From Betaproteobacteria bacterium HGW-Betaproteobacteria-9 (GTDB taxonomy: Bacteria > Pseudomonadota > Gammaproteobacteria > Burkholderiales > Burkholderiaceae_C), in the NCBI GenBank assembly GCA_002842215.1, contig PHCC01000010.1, positions 61,674 to 125,673 of the forward strand: 64,000 nucleotides of DNA. The letters are read 5' to 3'. Each line of letters opens with the position of its first letter. The first letter of the stretch is position 1. The notes beneath the pieces are model-generated. The model saw only the letters and a program-made list of their open reading frames with translations. It searched no databases and had not been told where the DNA came from. Both the position numbers and the translations under genes were made by a program. This document shows, one piece after another, positions 37,785-47,222 of the stretch.

Positions 37785-38756
37785 TCAGTAGCTGCGGCGG
37801 GCCGAGAGTTCGGCGAACAGTTCGCCGTAGATCCGGTAGCGGTTGTCGCCGATGCTCTTTTGCTCGCTCGCGCGGCCCGCGTCTTCGACGCCCATCACCT
37901 GATCGCGCACCGCGCAGCCTGGTTCGTGCAGGTGCGTGCAGTTGTAGAAGCGACAATGGCCGAGCGTGGCGCGCAGGTCGGGCATGAAGTGCGCGAGCTG
38001 CATCGGTTCAATGTGGTTGAGGCCGAATTCCTGAAACCCCGGAGAATCGATCAGGGCGGTGCTGCGCGTCTCATCCACCCAGTACCAGGTGGTGCTGGTG
38101 GTGGTGTGTTTGCCGGAGTTGAGCGCCCGCGAAATTTCACCGGTCAGCGCCTTGGCGTGTGGCACGAGCCGGTTGACCAGCGTGCTTTTGCCAACACCCG
38201 AAGGACCGAGCACGAGCGTGGTCTTGCCCGCCAGGTGTTGCTCCAGTTCGATCAGGCCCCGTTCGGTTTCGGCAGCGGTCTGGCCTTTGAGGCGCAGGGG
38301 CAAGACCTCGCAGCCCATGCGGCGGTAGCTCTCCAGCCGTTCCCAAGCCTGGTCAAAGCCGGGCTGCAGATCGCTCTTGTTGAGCACGATCAGCACCGGA
38401 ATGCCCTCGGCTTCGGCGGCGATCAGCGAGCGCGCCAGCTGGCGCTCGGAAAACTCGGGGTCGGCGGCGATCAACACCAGAATCTGGTCGAGGTTGGCGG
38501 CAAACGACTTGGTGCGCATCTCGTCCTGGCGGTAGAACAGGTTGCGCCGCGGCTCCACGCGTTCGATGCTGCCCTCGTCACCGGTGGCCTGCCAGGCCAC
38601 CCGGTCACCGACCACCACGGCATTTTTCTTGCCCCGGGGATGGCAGATGCGTCGTGTGCCATCGGGGCTCTCCACCAGGCAATGCCGTCCGAACGCGGCG
38701 ACCACCAGACCGGGCTGCAGAGCGTCGACTGCGGGGGTGGCGGGTTGTTTGCTCAA
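37785..38756 (-). CDS. rsgA: Ribosome small subunit-dependent GTPase A
   Basis: The 323-residue circularly permuted GTPase checks late 30S maturation. An OB-fold fills the first 90 residues. G4 NKSD precedes G1 GPSGVGKSTLVN and G3 DSPGFQEFGL, the permuted order typical of the family. The C-terminal zinc finger has CRFYNCTHLHEPGCAV. The start is TTG at 38756. Confidence 0.97.
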   Translation of the reverse strand: MSKQPATPAVDALQPGLVVAAFGRHCLVESPDGTRRICHPRGKKNAVVVGDRVAWQATGDEGSIERVEPRRNLFYRQDEMRTKSFAANLDQILVLIAADPEFSERQLARSLIAAEAEGIPVLIVLNKSDLQPGFDQAWERLESYRRMGCEVLPLRLKGQTAAETERGLIELEQHLAGKTTLVLGPSGVGKSTLVNRLVPHAKALTGEISRALNSGKHTTTSTTWYWVDETRSTALIDSPGFQEFGLNHIEPMQLAHFMPDLRATLGHCRFYNCTHLHEPGCAVRDQVMGVEDAGRASEQKSIGDNRYRIYGELFAELSARRSY

Positions 38757-38788
38757 GGCGTGGTTCCGGTGGCGGGGATGGGGTGCAT

Positions 38789-39109
38789 TCAGTCTTTCAA
38801 CAGCGCGTCGACCGCAGCGGCACAGAAAAAGTCACTCACCGAAATGCCGCCCACATCGTGCGTGTTGAAGCGCACGGTGCATCGCCCAAAGCCGAGCGCG
38901 ACATCTGGGTGGTGGTTCTCCCGGTGCGCAATCCAGGCCACGGCGTTGACGAAGGCCATGGTGTCGTGGAAGTCTGGGAAGGTGTAGGTCTTCTCCAGCG
39001 CCCCGTCGATCAGTTTCCAGCCCTGGGCGGCGTCGCCATTGAGCTGGGTGAGCTGTGTCACGACCGCGGTGGCGGACAGGGCTTGCCGGTTCTGGTGGAT
39101 GGGGTTCAT
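38789..39109 (-). CDS. phhB: 4a-hydroxytetrahydrobiopterin dehydratase (PCD)
   Basis: The 106-residue enzyme dehydrates 4a-hydroxytetrahydropterin, recycling the pterin cofactor of aromatic amino acid hydroxylases. The active-site motif is HRENHHPDVALGFGRCTVRF (about 64-83) and the C-terminal HDVGGISVSDFFCAAAVD completes the domain. The ATG at 39109 is chosen over TTG at 39127. No hydroxylase gene is in the window. Confidence 0.92.
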   Translation of the reverse strand: MNPIHQNRQALSATAVVTQLTQLNGDAAQGWKLIDGALEKTYTFPDFHDTMAFVNAVAWIAHRENHHPDVALGFGRCTVRFNTHDVGGISVSDFFCAAAVDALLKD

Positions 39110-39133
39110 GGGCCTTGGAGACAACAATGTGGA

Positions 39134-40408
39134 TCAGGCCGGTGTGCCGGTGGCGCGCAGGCGTGCGATGCGTTCGCTCGCTGGCGGGTGAGAGTAGTAG
39201 AAGCGCGCGAACACGGGATCGGGCGTGAGGGTGCTGGCGTTGTCCTTGTAGAGCTTGAGCAGCGCACTGGCGAGGTCCTGGCCATTGGTTTGCGCCATGG
39301 CGTAGGCGTCGGCCTCAAACTCGTGGCTGCGCGACAAACGCGCCATCAGCGGCGACAGGAAATAGGTGAACAGCGGCACCGCCATCATGAAGAGCAGCAG
39401 CGCAAGGGCGTTGTTGGGCGCGTTCAGCGACGGCATGACCCCCAGTCCGGTGTAAAACCAGATCTGGCCCGACACCCAGCCCAGCAGGGCAAAACCGAGC
39501 AGGCTCAGAGCGAACATGAGCGCGATGCGTTTGAGGATGTGGCGGCGTTTGTAGTGGCCCAGTTCGTGAGCGAGCACGGCGTCGATTTCGGCCGGGTTGA
39601 GTTGCTGCAGCAGGGTGTCAAAGAACACCACGCGTTTGGCGGCACCAAAGCCCGTGAAGTAGGCGTTGGCGTGGGCGCTGCGCTTGCTGCCGTCCATGAC
39701 GAACAGGCCTTTGGCGGCAAAGCCGCAGCGCTGCATGAGCGCGTTGACCCGGGTCTTGAGGGTTTCGTCCTGCAGCGGCTCGAACTTGTTGAACAGCGGG
39801 GCGATGAGGGTGGGGTAGAGCACCAGCGCCAGCAGGTTGAAGGCCATCCAGACACCCCAGGCCCACACCCACCAGCTGGCGCCCGCGGCACCCATGAGCC
39901 ACAGCACCAGCGCGGCGATGGGCAGGCCCACGAGCGCACCCACCAGCGCGCCCTTGAGCAGGTCGCCCAGCCAGAGCGAGAGCGTCATCTTGTTGAAGCC
40001 GAAGCGCTCCTCGATGCGGAAGGTGGACCACCAGGCGAGTGGCAGCCCGATCAGGCCACCGATCAAAGAAAACGCGGCCAGCAGGCTGAGCTGTTGCACC
40101 ATGCCACCACCGAGCGCCGCGAGCAGGGCCTGGTTCAGCCAGTCGAGTCCGCCCAGTAGCGTCCAGCCCAGCAACACAGCGGCTTCCAGGACAGTGTCCA
40201 GCAGGCCGAAACGGGCTTTGGTGATGGTGTAGTCGGCCGCTTTCTGGTGGGCTTCGGGTGTGATGGTCTGGGCAAAGGCGGCCGGTACGGTGGCGCGGTG
40301 CCGGGCCACGTGCCGGATCTGCCGGGTGGCCAGCACGGTGCGCGTGATCAGACCGGCCACGAGCAGGGCGCAGAAAACGAGGGAAAGCATCAGGGCGGGG
40401 GATTCCAT
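39134..40408 (-). CDS. M48 family metalloprotease, Ste24/CAAX protease-like
   Basis: The 424-residue membrane protease has several helices (about 5-28, 70-90, 105-130, 145-195) and the zinc site HELGH (about 289-293) with the third ligand in HEFEADAYA (about 365). The N-terminal Peptidase_M48_N domain ([18 protein letters not shown]) places it with Ste24. In bacteria such enzymes are thought to trim membrane or misfolded proteins. It sits 24 bases after phhB in its direction of transcription and may share a transcript. Confidence 0.94.
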   Translation of the reverse strand: MESPALMLSLVFCALLVAGLITRTVLATRQIRHVARHRATVPAAFAQTITPEAHQKAADYTITKARFGLLDTVLEAAVLLGWTLLGGLDWLNQALLAALGGGMVQQLSLLAAFSLIGGLIGLPLAWWSTFRIEERFGFNKMTLSLWLGDLLKGALVGALVGLPIAALVLWLMGAAGASWWVWAWGVWMAFNLLALVLYPTLIAPLFNKFEPLQDETLKTRVNALMQRCGFAAKGLFVMDGSKRSAHANAYFTGFGAAKRVVFFDTLLQQLNPAEIDAVLAHELGHYKRRHILKRIALMFALSLLGFALLGWVSGQIWFYTGLGVMPSLNAPNNALALLLFMMAVPLFTYFLSPLMARLSRSHEFEADAYAMAQTNGQDLASALLKLYKDNASTLTPDPVFARFYYSHPPASERIARLRATGTPA

Positions 40409-40509
40409 GGGGGGAGTCTATCCAACACCGCATGCACATGGTGCCGGGAGGGATGGCCCGGACGGGCTCGCTGGCGGGGCGGACAGGCCAATCGGTGAAA
40501 ATCGGCAGC

Positions 40510-41118
40510 ATGACCGAACACACCACCCCTTCGTTGCCGGCAGCCGAACTTGCCACGCCGAGCGATACCCCTGTCCTGACCAAGAGTGACCAGAATCTGG
40601 TCTGGCTCGATTGCGAGATGAGCGGGCTAGACCCCGAAAAAGAGCGCCTGTTGGAGATTGCGGTCGTGATCACCGGGCCGCAACTCACGCCACGCGTGGA
40701 AGGACCGGTGCTGGTGATCCACCAGAGCGATGCGGTGCTGAACGCCATGGACAACTGGAACAAGGGCACGCACGGCAAGAGTGGCCTGATCGACAAGGTG
40801 CGCGCCAGCACGGTCGACGAAGAGCAGGCGCAGGCCGAACTGCTGGCCTTCATCGCCCGCTACGTGCCGAAGAACGGCTCGCCCATGTGCGGCAACACCA
40901 TCAGCCAGGACCGCCGTTTCCTGGTGAAGTACATGCCCAAGCTGGAAGCGTATTTCCACTACCGTTGCCTGGACGTGAGCACCCTCAAGGAGCTGGCCAA
41001 GCGCTGGAGCCCGGCGGTGTACGACGCTTTCAAGAAACACCAGAAGCACACGGCGCTGGCCGATGTGCACGAGTCGATCGACGAGCTGGTGCACTACCGC
41101 ACGCATTTCTTGCGCTGA
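40510..41118 (+). CDS. orn: Oligoribonuclease
   Basis: This 202-residue 3'-5' exonuclease of the DEDDh family degrades 2-5 nucleotide RNAs, including the c-di-GMP product pGpG. Catalytic residues are in [15 protein letters not shown] (D and E), the middle [13 protein letters not shown], and [10 protein letters not shown] (His and Asp). About 18 residues precede the usual start, [11 protein letters not shown], suggesting a variable N-terminal tail. It is divergent from the M48 gene. Confidence 0.97.
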   Translation: MTEHTTPSLPAAELATPSDTPVLTKSDQNLVWLDCEMSGLDPEKERLLEIAVVITGPQLTPRVEGPVLVIHQSDAVLNAMDNWNKGTHGKSGLIDKVRASTVDEEQAQAELLAFIARYVPKNGSPMCGNTISQDRRFLVKYMPKLEAYFHYRCLDVSTLKELAKRWSPAVYDAFKKHQKHTALADVHESIDELVHYRTHFLR

Positions 41119-41233
41119 CCGGCGCGCAGTTTTCACCCGAATCCCGCCCGCACGCCGGGCTTTGACGGCCTTGCTCAGCGCCCTGGGCCGTCAGGTCAGC
41201 ATGTCAAAATCGTGGCATTCACGAGAGCTTTTC

Positions 41234-42820
41234 ATGACAAAAAAATCCCGCTCCAGCTTCGTCACCCGCCACATGGATGCGTTGCAACTGGGCTCCGCCA
41301 TCGGCTTTCTGCTCCTGGTGGGGCTCTACGCATCGCTCACGGGCGCCAACGTGCTGGGGCTGTCCAGCACGGCGGTCTGGCTGCTGATCATCTCCGCCGT
41401 GGTCGGTGGCTACATGGCCATGAACATCGGCGCCAACGACGTGGCCAACAACATGGGGCCGGCCGTGGGCTCGGGCGCGATGACAATGGGCTGGGCGATC
41501 GTTATTGCCGCAGTCTTTGAAGCCATGGGCGCGATCGTGGCCGGTGGCGAGGTGGTGGGCACCATCAAGGGCGGCATCATCGACAGCCAGCAGATCACCG
41601 ACGCGGCGCTGTTCGCCTGGGTGATGTTTTCGGCCTTGCTGGCGGGGGCGTTGTGGCTGCACCTGGCCACGGCCATTGGCGCACCGGTGTCGACCACGCA
41701 CTCCATCATTGGCGCCATCATGGGCGCGGGCATTGCGGCTGGCGGCTGGGGCCTGGTGAACTGGGGCACCATTGGATCGATCGTGGCGAGCTGGGTGGTG
41801 TCGCCCTTGATGGGCGGTGCCATTGCTGCTGCCTTCCTCTATGTGATCAAGCGCAGCATCACCTACCGCAACGAAATGACCGAGGCGGCTACCCGCGCGG
41901 TGCCGTGGCTCATTGCGGTGATGGCCTGGGCTTTTGGCACCTACATGCTGCTCAAGGGTCTGGGGCAACTGGTGAAGGTCCCATTCTGGATCGCGTTCTT
42001 GCTGGGCGCGGTGTTTGCTGTCGGGGTCTGGGCTGTGATTCGTCGCCCCATCGCGCGGCTGGCTGTGCGACAGGACAACAGCAAGGATGGCGTGAACAAG
42101 TTGTTCACCTGGCCTCTGGTGTGCTCGGCAGCGCTGCTGAGTTTTGCCCACGGCGCCAACGATGTGGCGAACGCGGTCGGTCCACTGGCGGCGATCTATG
42201 AGGCGGTGAAGGCTGGGGCCATCGCCACCAAGGCCGCAACGCCGATGTGGGTCATGCTGCTCGGCGCACTGGGGCTGGCAGTCGGCCTGGCGCTCTATGG
42301 GGCCAGGTTGATCCGCACCGTGGGCAAGGAAATCACCGAACTGGACAACATGCGGGCCTATTCCATCGCCATGGCCGCTACCTTGACCGTGATCGTTGCC
42401 TCGCAGCTGGGCATGCCGGTCTCTACAACCCACGTGACCATTGGCGCCGTGTTCGGCGTGGGCTTTCTGCGCGAGCTGCTGAAGGTGAACTACGCCAAGA
42501 TGGAGGCAGTGGTTTTTGCCGGCCACCAGGGCGAAGACCGGGCCGAGGTTGAGGCGTACCTACAGCGTTTTGAAGCGGCTGAAGTGCAGGAGAAAAAGCG
42601 CATGCTGGCCGACATGAAGCGTCGCGCCAAGCTGCATGAAGCGGCTGACGGCGCGGTGTTTGCCAAGAAGGAGCAAAAGGCGCTGAAGAAGGCCTACAAG
42701 AAGGAGTTGGTCAAACGTTCGGCGGTGCTGCGGATCGTGGCCGCCTGGATCGTCACCGTGCCCGCCACGGCGGTGCTCGCGGCCATCCTGTTCCACCTCG
42801 TTGCTGCCGTACTGGGTTGA
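41234..42820 (+). CDS. Inorganic phosphate transporter, PiT family
   Basis: The 528-residue inner-membrane phosphate/proton or phosphate/sodium symporter carries duplicated PHO4 signatures: GANDVANNMGPAVGSGAM (about 68-85) and GANDVANAVGPLAAI (about 307-321). PVSTTHSIIGAIMG and PVSTTHVTIGAVFG mark the two halves. A cytoplasmic, lysine-rich, coiled-coil-like segment lies at about 430-500 before a last helix. A longer start at 41201 is possible. No PhoU gene is beside it. Confidence 0.94.
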   Translation: MTKKSRSSFVTRHMDALQLGSAIGFLLLVGLYASLTGANVLGLSSTAVWLLIISAVVGGYMAMNIGANDVANNMGPAVGSGAMTMGWAIVIAAVFEAMGAIVAGGEVVGTIKGGIIDSQQITDAALFAWVMFSALLAGALWLHLATAIGAPVSTTHSIIGAIMGAGIAAGGWGLVNWGTIGSIVASWVVSPLMGGAIAAAFLYVIKRSITYRNEMTEAATRAVPWLIAVMAWAFGTYMLLKGLGQLVKVPFWIAFLLGAVFAVGVWAVIRRPIARLAVRQDNSKDGVNKLFTWPLVCSAALLSFAHGANDVANAVGPLAAIYEAVKAGAIATKAATPMWVMLLGALGLAVGLALYGARLIRTVGKEITELDNMRAYSIAMAATLTVIVASQLGMPVSTTHVTIGAVFGVGFLRELLKVNYAKMEAVVFAGHQGEDRAEVEAYLQRFEAAEVQEKKRMLADMKRRAKLHEAADGAVFAKKEQKALKKAYKKELVKRSAVLRIVAAWIVTVPATAVLAAILFHLVAAVLG

Positions 42821-43182
42821 TGTTTTGAAAAATTTCTAGGGTTATCCCTGAAAACCTGCGATAATCGCAGGCTGCGCAGGAAACTGTGCTGATTTGTGCA
42901 TCTGCCTCTCACACCAGGCCTCCCGATACTTGCGCTGGTTTTTTCCCTTCCCAGGAAGGTGATCTGCCAGCCCGCCACGGAACACTCCGCTGGCGCCACG
43001 GAAGAGGCCATTCGCTCCCGGGGTCATCTGCTTTTGAGCAGGACCCCGAGCGCGTTGACCGTTTGATGGTTGATGTTTTGTAACCACGAACGGATCAAGC
43101 GCCCAGGAGCGCCCGCCCATAAGGCGGGCATCACCCTTGTGCTTTTTTCGATCAATTGCGCTGTATCTGCGCAAGGACGAAC
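42821..43182 (+). other. 362-base structured leader before the RNA helicase
   Basis: No gene is supported. Three clear hairpins stand in it: CCTGCGA-TAA-TCGCAGG (42855-42871); GGGGTC...GACCCC enclosing CTGC...GCAG (43020-43047); and GCCCGCC-CATAA-GGCGGGC (43111-43129), followed 12 bases later by a run of six T. It probably forms a long 5' untranslated region. Such leaders are known for cold-inducible RNA helicase genes. GATAAT at 42860 could be a -10 box, but no -35 is apparent. Confidence 0.55.
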
Positions 43183-45075
43183 ATGAGCGACTCTTTTGAA
43201 GCCCGCGGCGATTTCTCGCCCGAAATGATTTCCATCGAATCCGACAACCTGCTGGACCAGCCGGTTGTTCTGGAGACCCCTGAAGTGCCCGCAGAGCCCA
43301 ACGGCTTTGAGTTGCTGGGTCTGGCACCCGAACTCGTTCAGGCCTGTGCCGACCTCGGCTATGTGCAGCCGACCCAGGTGCAAACCAACGTGGTGCCCAA
43401 AGCCATGCTCGGTGAAGGCGAAAAGCGCTTTGCCGATCTGATGGTGTCCAGCCAGACCGGCAGTGGCAAAACGGCGGCTTTCCTGTTGCCCGTGCTGCAC
43501 ACCCTGCTGCAGCAACAGGCCCAGGCCGAAGCCAACGAAAAAGCCGAGTTCGAGCAGAGCGTTGCCGACGCCCTGGCACGCGGTGAAGTCGCTCCCAAGC
43601 GCGCCAAGCGCAAGGACCCGACCAACCCGCGCAACTTCAAGGCCGCCACCCCCGGCGCCCTGATCCTGTGCCCGACGCGCGAACTCGCCCAGCAGGTGGC
43701 CAACGACGCCATCGACTTGGTGCGCCACTGCCGCGGCCTGCGCATCGCCAACGTGGTCGGCGGCATGCCTTACCAGTTGCAGATTGCCAAACTGCAGAAC
43801 GCCGACCTTGTGGTCGCCACGCCCGGCCGTTTGCTTGACCTGCAGCGTTCGCAGCAGATCAAGCTCGACCAGGTGCAATTCCTGGTGGTGGACGAAGCCG
43901 ACCGCATGCTCGACCTGGGCTTCTCCGACGACCTGGCCGATGTCAACGACATGACCAGCCAGCGCCGCCAGACCATGATGTTCAGCGCCACCTTTGCGCC
44001 GCGCATCCAGCAGCTCGCCATGCGCGTGATGCACGATGGTGGCAAGCACGTGCAGAAAGTTCAGATCGACAGCCCGCAGGAACAACACGCCAACATCAAG
44101 CAGGTGCTGTTCTGGGCCGACAACGCCGACCACAAGCGCAAGCTGCTGGACCACTGGCTGCGTGACACCGGTATCAACCAGGCCATCGTGTTCTGCAGCA
44201 CGCAGATCGAATGTGATGGTCTGGCCACCGACCTGCAGCAGGCGGGCTTTGCCGCCGTCGCGCTGCATGGTGCGCTCAGCCAGGGCATCCGCAACCGCCG
44301 TCTGATGGCCTTGCGCGGTGGTCAGGTGCAGATCCTGGTGGCCACCGATGTGGCTGCACGCGGTATCGACGTGCCCACCATCACCCACGTGTTCAACTTC
44401 GGTCTTCCCATGAAGGCTGAGGATTACACCCACCGCATCGGTCGTACCGGCCGTGCCGGTCGTGACGGTCTGGCGGTGACTTTTGCCGAGCTGCGTGATC
44501 GCCGCAAGATCGGCGATATCGAAGCCTTTACGCGTCAGCGCATTGCGGTGGAAACCGTCACTGGCCTGGAGCCACGCCAGCGTGCGCCGATGGCCGAGCC
44601 TTTCGGTCGCGGTGGCCCTGGCCGCCCGGCGGGTCGTGGTGGCAACGAGCGTTATGCCGAGCGCCGTGGCCCGGCCCGTGGCCCGCGCTTTGAAGGTCGA
44701 AGCGACGCCCCGCGTTTTGAAGCCCGTGGTGATGCTCCGCGCTTCGAAGGTCGTGGCGAACAAGGCCGTTTCGACAACCGTGGCGAACCCTCGCGTTTCG
44801 AGAACCGTGGTGGCCCGCGTCCCGAAGGTCGTTTCGACAACCGTTCGGACAGCCGTCCGGCCGCTCCGAGCCGTGGTTTTGCTGATCGGGGTGCCCCGGC
44901 GCGTCCCGCTGGCAAACCCGGTGGCTTTGGCAGCTTCGGCCGCAGCGACGCCGGTGGTGATCGCTTCAGCGACCGCGGCAACTCCGAACGTGCGGCCATG
45001 CGTGGCGGTGAATTTGCCCCTCGCCGCAGCGAAGGCAGCACAGCACGTCCGGTGGCGCGTCGCAGCCCGCGCTGA
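43183..45075 (+). CDS. DEAD-box ATP-dependent RNA helicase
   Basis: The 630-residue helicase has the Q-motif region (FELLGLAPELVQAC...PTQVQ), motif I SSQTGSGKTAA, Ia PTRELAQQ, II VVDEADRMLD, III FSATF, V ATDVAARGIDVP and VI HRIGRTGRAGRDG. A lysine-rich insertion at about 110-150 (KAEFEQSVADALARGEVAPKRAKRKD, in parts) separates motifs I and Ia. The C-terminal 160 residues are a basic, low-complexity tail with repeats of RFEGRGD/RFDNRGE type, likely to bind RNA. It resembles RhlE-type cold-shock helicases. AAGGA precedes the ATG. Confidence 0.95.
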   Translation: MSDSFEARGDFSPEMISIESDNLLDQPVVLETPEVPAEPNGFELLGLAPELVQACADLGYVQPTQVQTNVVPKAMLGEGEKRFADLMVSSQTGSGKTAAFLLPVLHTLLQQQAQAEANEKAEFEQSVADALARGEVAPKRAKRKDPTNPRNFKAATPGALILCPTRELAQQVANDAIDLVRHCRGLRIANVVGGMPYQLQIAKLQNADLVVATPGRLLDLQRSQQIKLDQVQFLVVDEADRMLDLGFSDDLADVNDMTSQRRQTMMFSATFAPRIQQLAMRVMHDGGKHVQKVQIDSPQEQHANIKQVLFWADNADHKRKLLDHWLRDTGINQAIVFCSTQIECDGLATDLQQAGFAAVALHGALSQGIRNRRLMALRGGQVQILVATDVAARGIDVPTITHVFNFGLPMKAEDYTHRIGRTGRAGRDGLAVTFAELRDRRKIGDIEAFTRQRIAVETVTGLEPRQRAPMAEPFGRGGPGRPAGRGGNERYAERRGPARGPRFEGRSDAPRFEARGDAPRFEGRGEQGRFDNRGEPSRFENRGGPRPEGRFDNRSDSRPAAPSRGFADRGAPARPAGKPGGFGSFGRSDAGGDRFSDRGNSERAAMRGGEFAPRRSEGSTARPVARRSPR

Positions 45076-45110
45076 TCGACCGTTCCGCAAAAAGGGCGCA
45101 TCAGACGCCC

Positions 45111-45144
45111 AACAAAAAACCGGGTCTTGACCCGGTTTTTTGTT
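45111..45144. terminator. Strong intrinsic terminator after the helicase
   Basis: A 16-base near-complete stem AACAAAAAACCGGGTC / GACCCGGTTTTTTGTT with TT at the centre carries A and T tracts on both sides, so it can stop transcription from both the helicase gene and the convergent polysaccharide cluster. Confidence 0.92.
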
Positions 45145-45179
45145 GCGTATGAGGTCCCTCAAGCGAGCTGGTACGACCT

Positions 45180-47144
45180 CTATTTCGTCTTGAAGATCAG
45201 AGGCGCCAGTTGTTCGACGTAATAGGCGGAAGCACTGGTGGACAAATGTCCGTAGTCGTATGAAAGAGGTTGGCTTGAATCCTCGGACATGCGGGTCAGG
45301 CAGCCTTGTTCGTTGCAAAAATAGTCCATGCCGGAGATGAACTCGATGTTCATCTTCTGTGCCCGCGCCCGCATGCTCGCGGTGGCGGCACGGACGCCGG
45401 GATCCAGGAACTCGTCTTTCAAGCGCATGGGAGGGCGCTTCATGGGCGGACCCTTTTTCCATTCCTCCAGCAGGATCTGGGGCAGTTGCTTTTTCCAGTA
45501 AGGCACTGCGCCGAGCATGATGATCCGCGGGACGCCGGCCTTCTTGATTTCTGCCACCGTGGCTTCGAGGTTTCTCAGGTCGTAGCGTTTGTTGTGCCAC
45601 CAGGAATAGAGGATCACCACGTCGGGTTTGGTATCCCGGATGGCCTGGATATTGGCCTCGTTGAGACTTTTGCAGAGTGGGCGGGGTTCGATGCCGAGCA
45701 CGGACGGGCAAATGGCGGCAGCGCGTTCGCCCAGGCCGAAGTTGTACTTGCCACCTGCCTGCAGGGCCTTGAAGCCGGGATACAGCGAACCGGCGTGGGA
45801 ATCGCCCCAGAGAAACACCAGCGGACGCTTCTTCTCGATGCAGAAGTCCTTGTAGTGGGAGGCCGGCAGTCTGAAGTCCAGCGTGCAGTCGCCGTCGCGC
45901 CACCCCTCGACGACGGCGGTTTTGCCACCCTTGGACATCATGTTGCGCACGATTTCCGGGAAGCGCTGCTCAAAGCCATCGCGCTGGTAGGTGGCGTAGC
46001 CGGACCCCGCCATGGCCGTCATGCCGGCACACAGCGTGCCGATGACCACCTTGCGGTTCCAACGGCCGAAGCGAATGGGTTTTTCCACGAGCTGGAAGGT
46101 GAGCCAGGCCAGCAGCACGCTCAGGGCGATCCAGCCCATCTGGGTTTGCCAGCGCGGCAGTTCACCCGCCTGGATATGGGCAAACGACAGCAGCGGCCAG
46201 TGCCAGAGGTACAGCGGGTAACTGATCAGGCCGATCCAGACAAAAGGTTTGCTGGCAAGGACATGGCGGTTGAACCAGGCCCTGGGGCCGGCGGCGATCA
46301 GCAGCACCGTGCCCAGGGTCGGCAACAGGGCCCACCAGCCCGGAAAGTGGCGTTCGGGGTGGATGGTGAGCAACACGATGACCAGCAACGCCAAGCCGGT
46401 CCACGACCACAGGTTGTTGCGCCAGTGCCGCTCGGTCACGCTGTCTTCCTCGGTGGACACCTGGTTGCGGAAGATGGATTTCCAGCCCACACGGTGCACA
46501 TGCATGGCCGCCAGCATGGCGCCGACCATCAGTTCCCAGAAACGCGAGACCGGGTTGTAGAAGGCGGCGGTGGGTGAGGACCTGACCAGGGCCAGGTTGA
46601 TCAGGAACGAAACCACCAGCAAGGCGAATATCCAGCGCAGCGCATTCATGCGCCAGCGGTGGAGGGCGAACAGTGTGAGTGGCCAGAAGATGTAGAACTG
46701 CTCCTCAATTGCCAGTGACCAGAGGTGCAGCAGGGGTTTGTTGGCCGAGTCCGCATCAAAGTAGCCCGCTTCGCCCCAGAAGGCGAAGTTGGAAATGAAG
46801 GTGCTGCCCGCAAAAATGTGTTTGCCCACCTGTTTGTAGTCAACCGGCAGCAGCTGGTACCAGCCCATCACAAGCACCGTGGCCAGCACAAAGAACAAGG
46901 CCGGGAAAATGCGCTTGATGCGGCGCACATAAAAATCCGCAAACCCGAAGTGCTGCTTCTTCAATCCGCCCAGGATGATCGAGCTGATCAGGTAGCCGGA
47001 TATTACGAAGAAGATGTCCACCCCGATGAAGCCACCCCGGATGTGTTCGGGGAAAGCGTGGTGCAGCACCACCGAGACCACCGCAATCGCGCGCAAGCCA
47101 TCGATGTCGGGGCGGTATTGGGAGCTGTGGGGATCAGAAGACAT
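45180..47144 (-). CDS. Acyltransferase family 3 with C-terminal SGNH domain (OafA/YrhL-like)
   Basis: The 654-residue O-acyltransferase has ten or eleven membrane helices in the first 380 residues, with YRPDIDGLRAIAVVSVVLHH at the start (catalytic His), GGFIGVDIFFVISGYLI and RRIKRIFPALF. The periplasmic SGNH hydrolase-like half has the serine block FLWGDSHAGSLYPGF (about 440) and a C-terminal YDYGHLSTSASAYY with the Asp/His-like pair. It probably acetylates the polysaccharide made by the cluster. It is the last gene of the leftward cluster. Confidence 0.93.
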   Translation of the reverse strand: MSSDPHSSQYRPDIDGLRAIAVVSVVLHHAFPEHIRGGFIGVDIFFVISGYLISSIILGGLKKQHFGFADFYVRRIKRIFPALFFVLATVLVMGWYQLLPVDYKQVGKHIFAGSTFISNFAFWGEAGYFDADSANKPLLHLWSLAIEEQFYIFWPLTLFALHRWRMNALRWIFALLVVSFLINLALVRSSPTAAFYNPVSRFWELMVGAMLAAMHVHRVGWKSIFRNQVSTEEDSVTERHWRNNLWSWTGLALLVIVLLTIHPERHFPGWWALLPTLGTVLLIAAGPRAWFNRHVLASKPFVWIGLISYPLYLWHWPLLSFAHIQAGELPRWQTQMGWIALSVLLAWLTFQLVEKPIRFGRWNRKVVIGTLCAGMTAMAGSGYATYQRDGFEQRFPEIVRNMMSKGGKTAVVEGWRDGDCTLDFRLPASHYKDFCIEKKRPLVFLWGDSHAGSLYPGFKALQAGGKYNFGLGERAAAICPSVLGIEPRPLCKSLNEANIQAIRDTKPDVVILYSWWHNKRYDLRNLEATVAEIKKAGVPRIIMLGAVPYWKKQLPQILLEEWKKGPPMKRPPMRLKDEFLDPGVRAATASMRARAQKMNIEFISGMDYFCNEQGCLTRMSEDSSQPLSYDYGHLSTSASAYYVEQLAPLIFKTK

Positions 47145-47222
47145 GGAGGGAGGACAGGCCGCGCAGCGCGCGGCGAAACATGAGCAGAAAAGGCAGCCTC
47201 CCGTGAACGGAGGCCGCAGCGG

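Noticed and set aside
42886..43083. A 65-codon frame in the helicase leader, considered as a regulatory leader peptide
   Set aside because: It overlaps the nested hairpin, has no ribosome site and unremarkable composition; nothing supports translation.
43024..45903. A 959-codon reading frame opposite the helicase
   Set aside because: It also runs over the terminator and the end of the acyltransferase gene, and its Thr/Gly/Ala-rich part is the mirror of the repetitive helicase tail.
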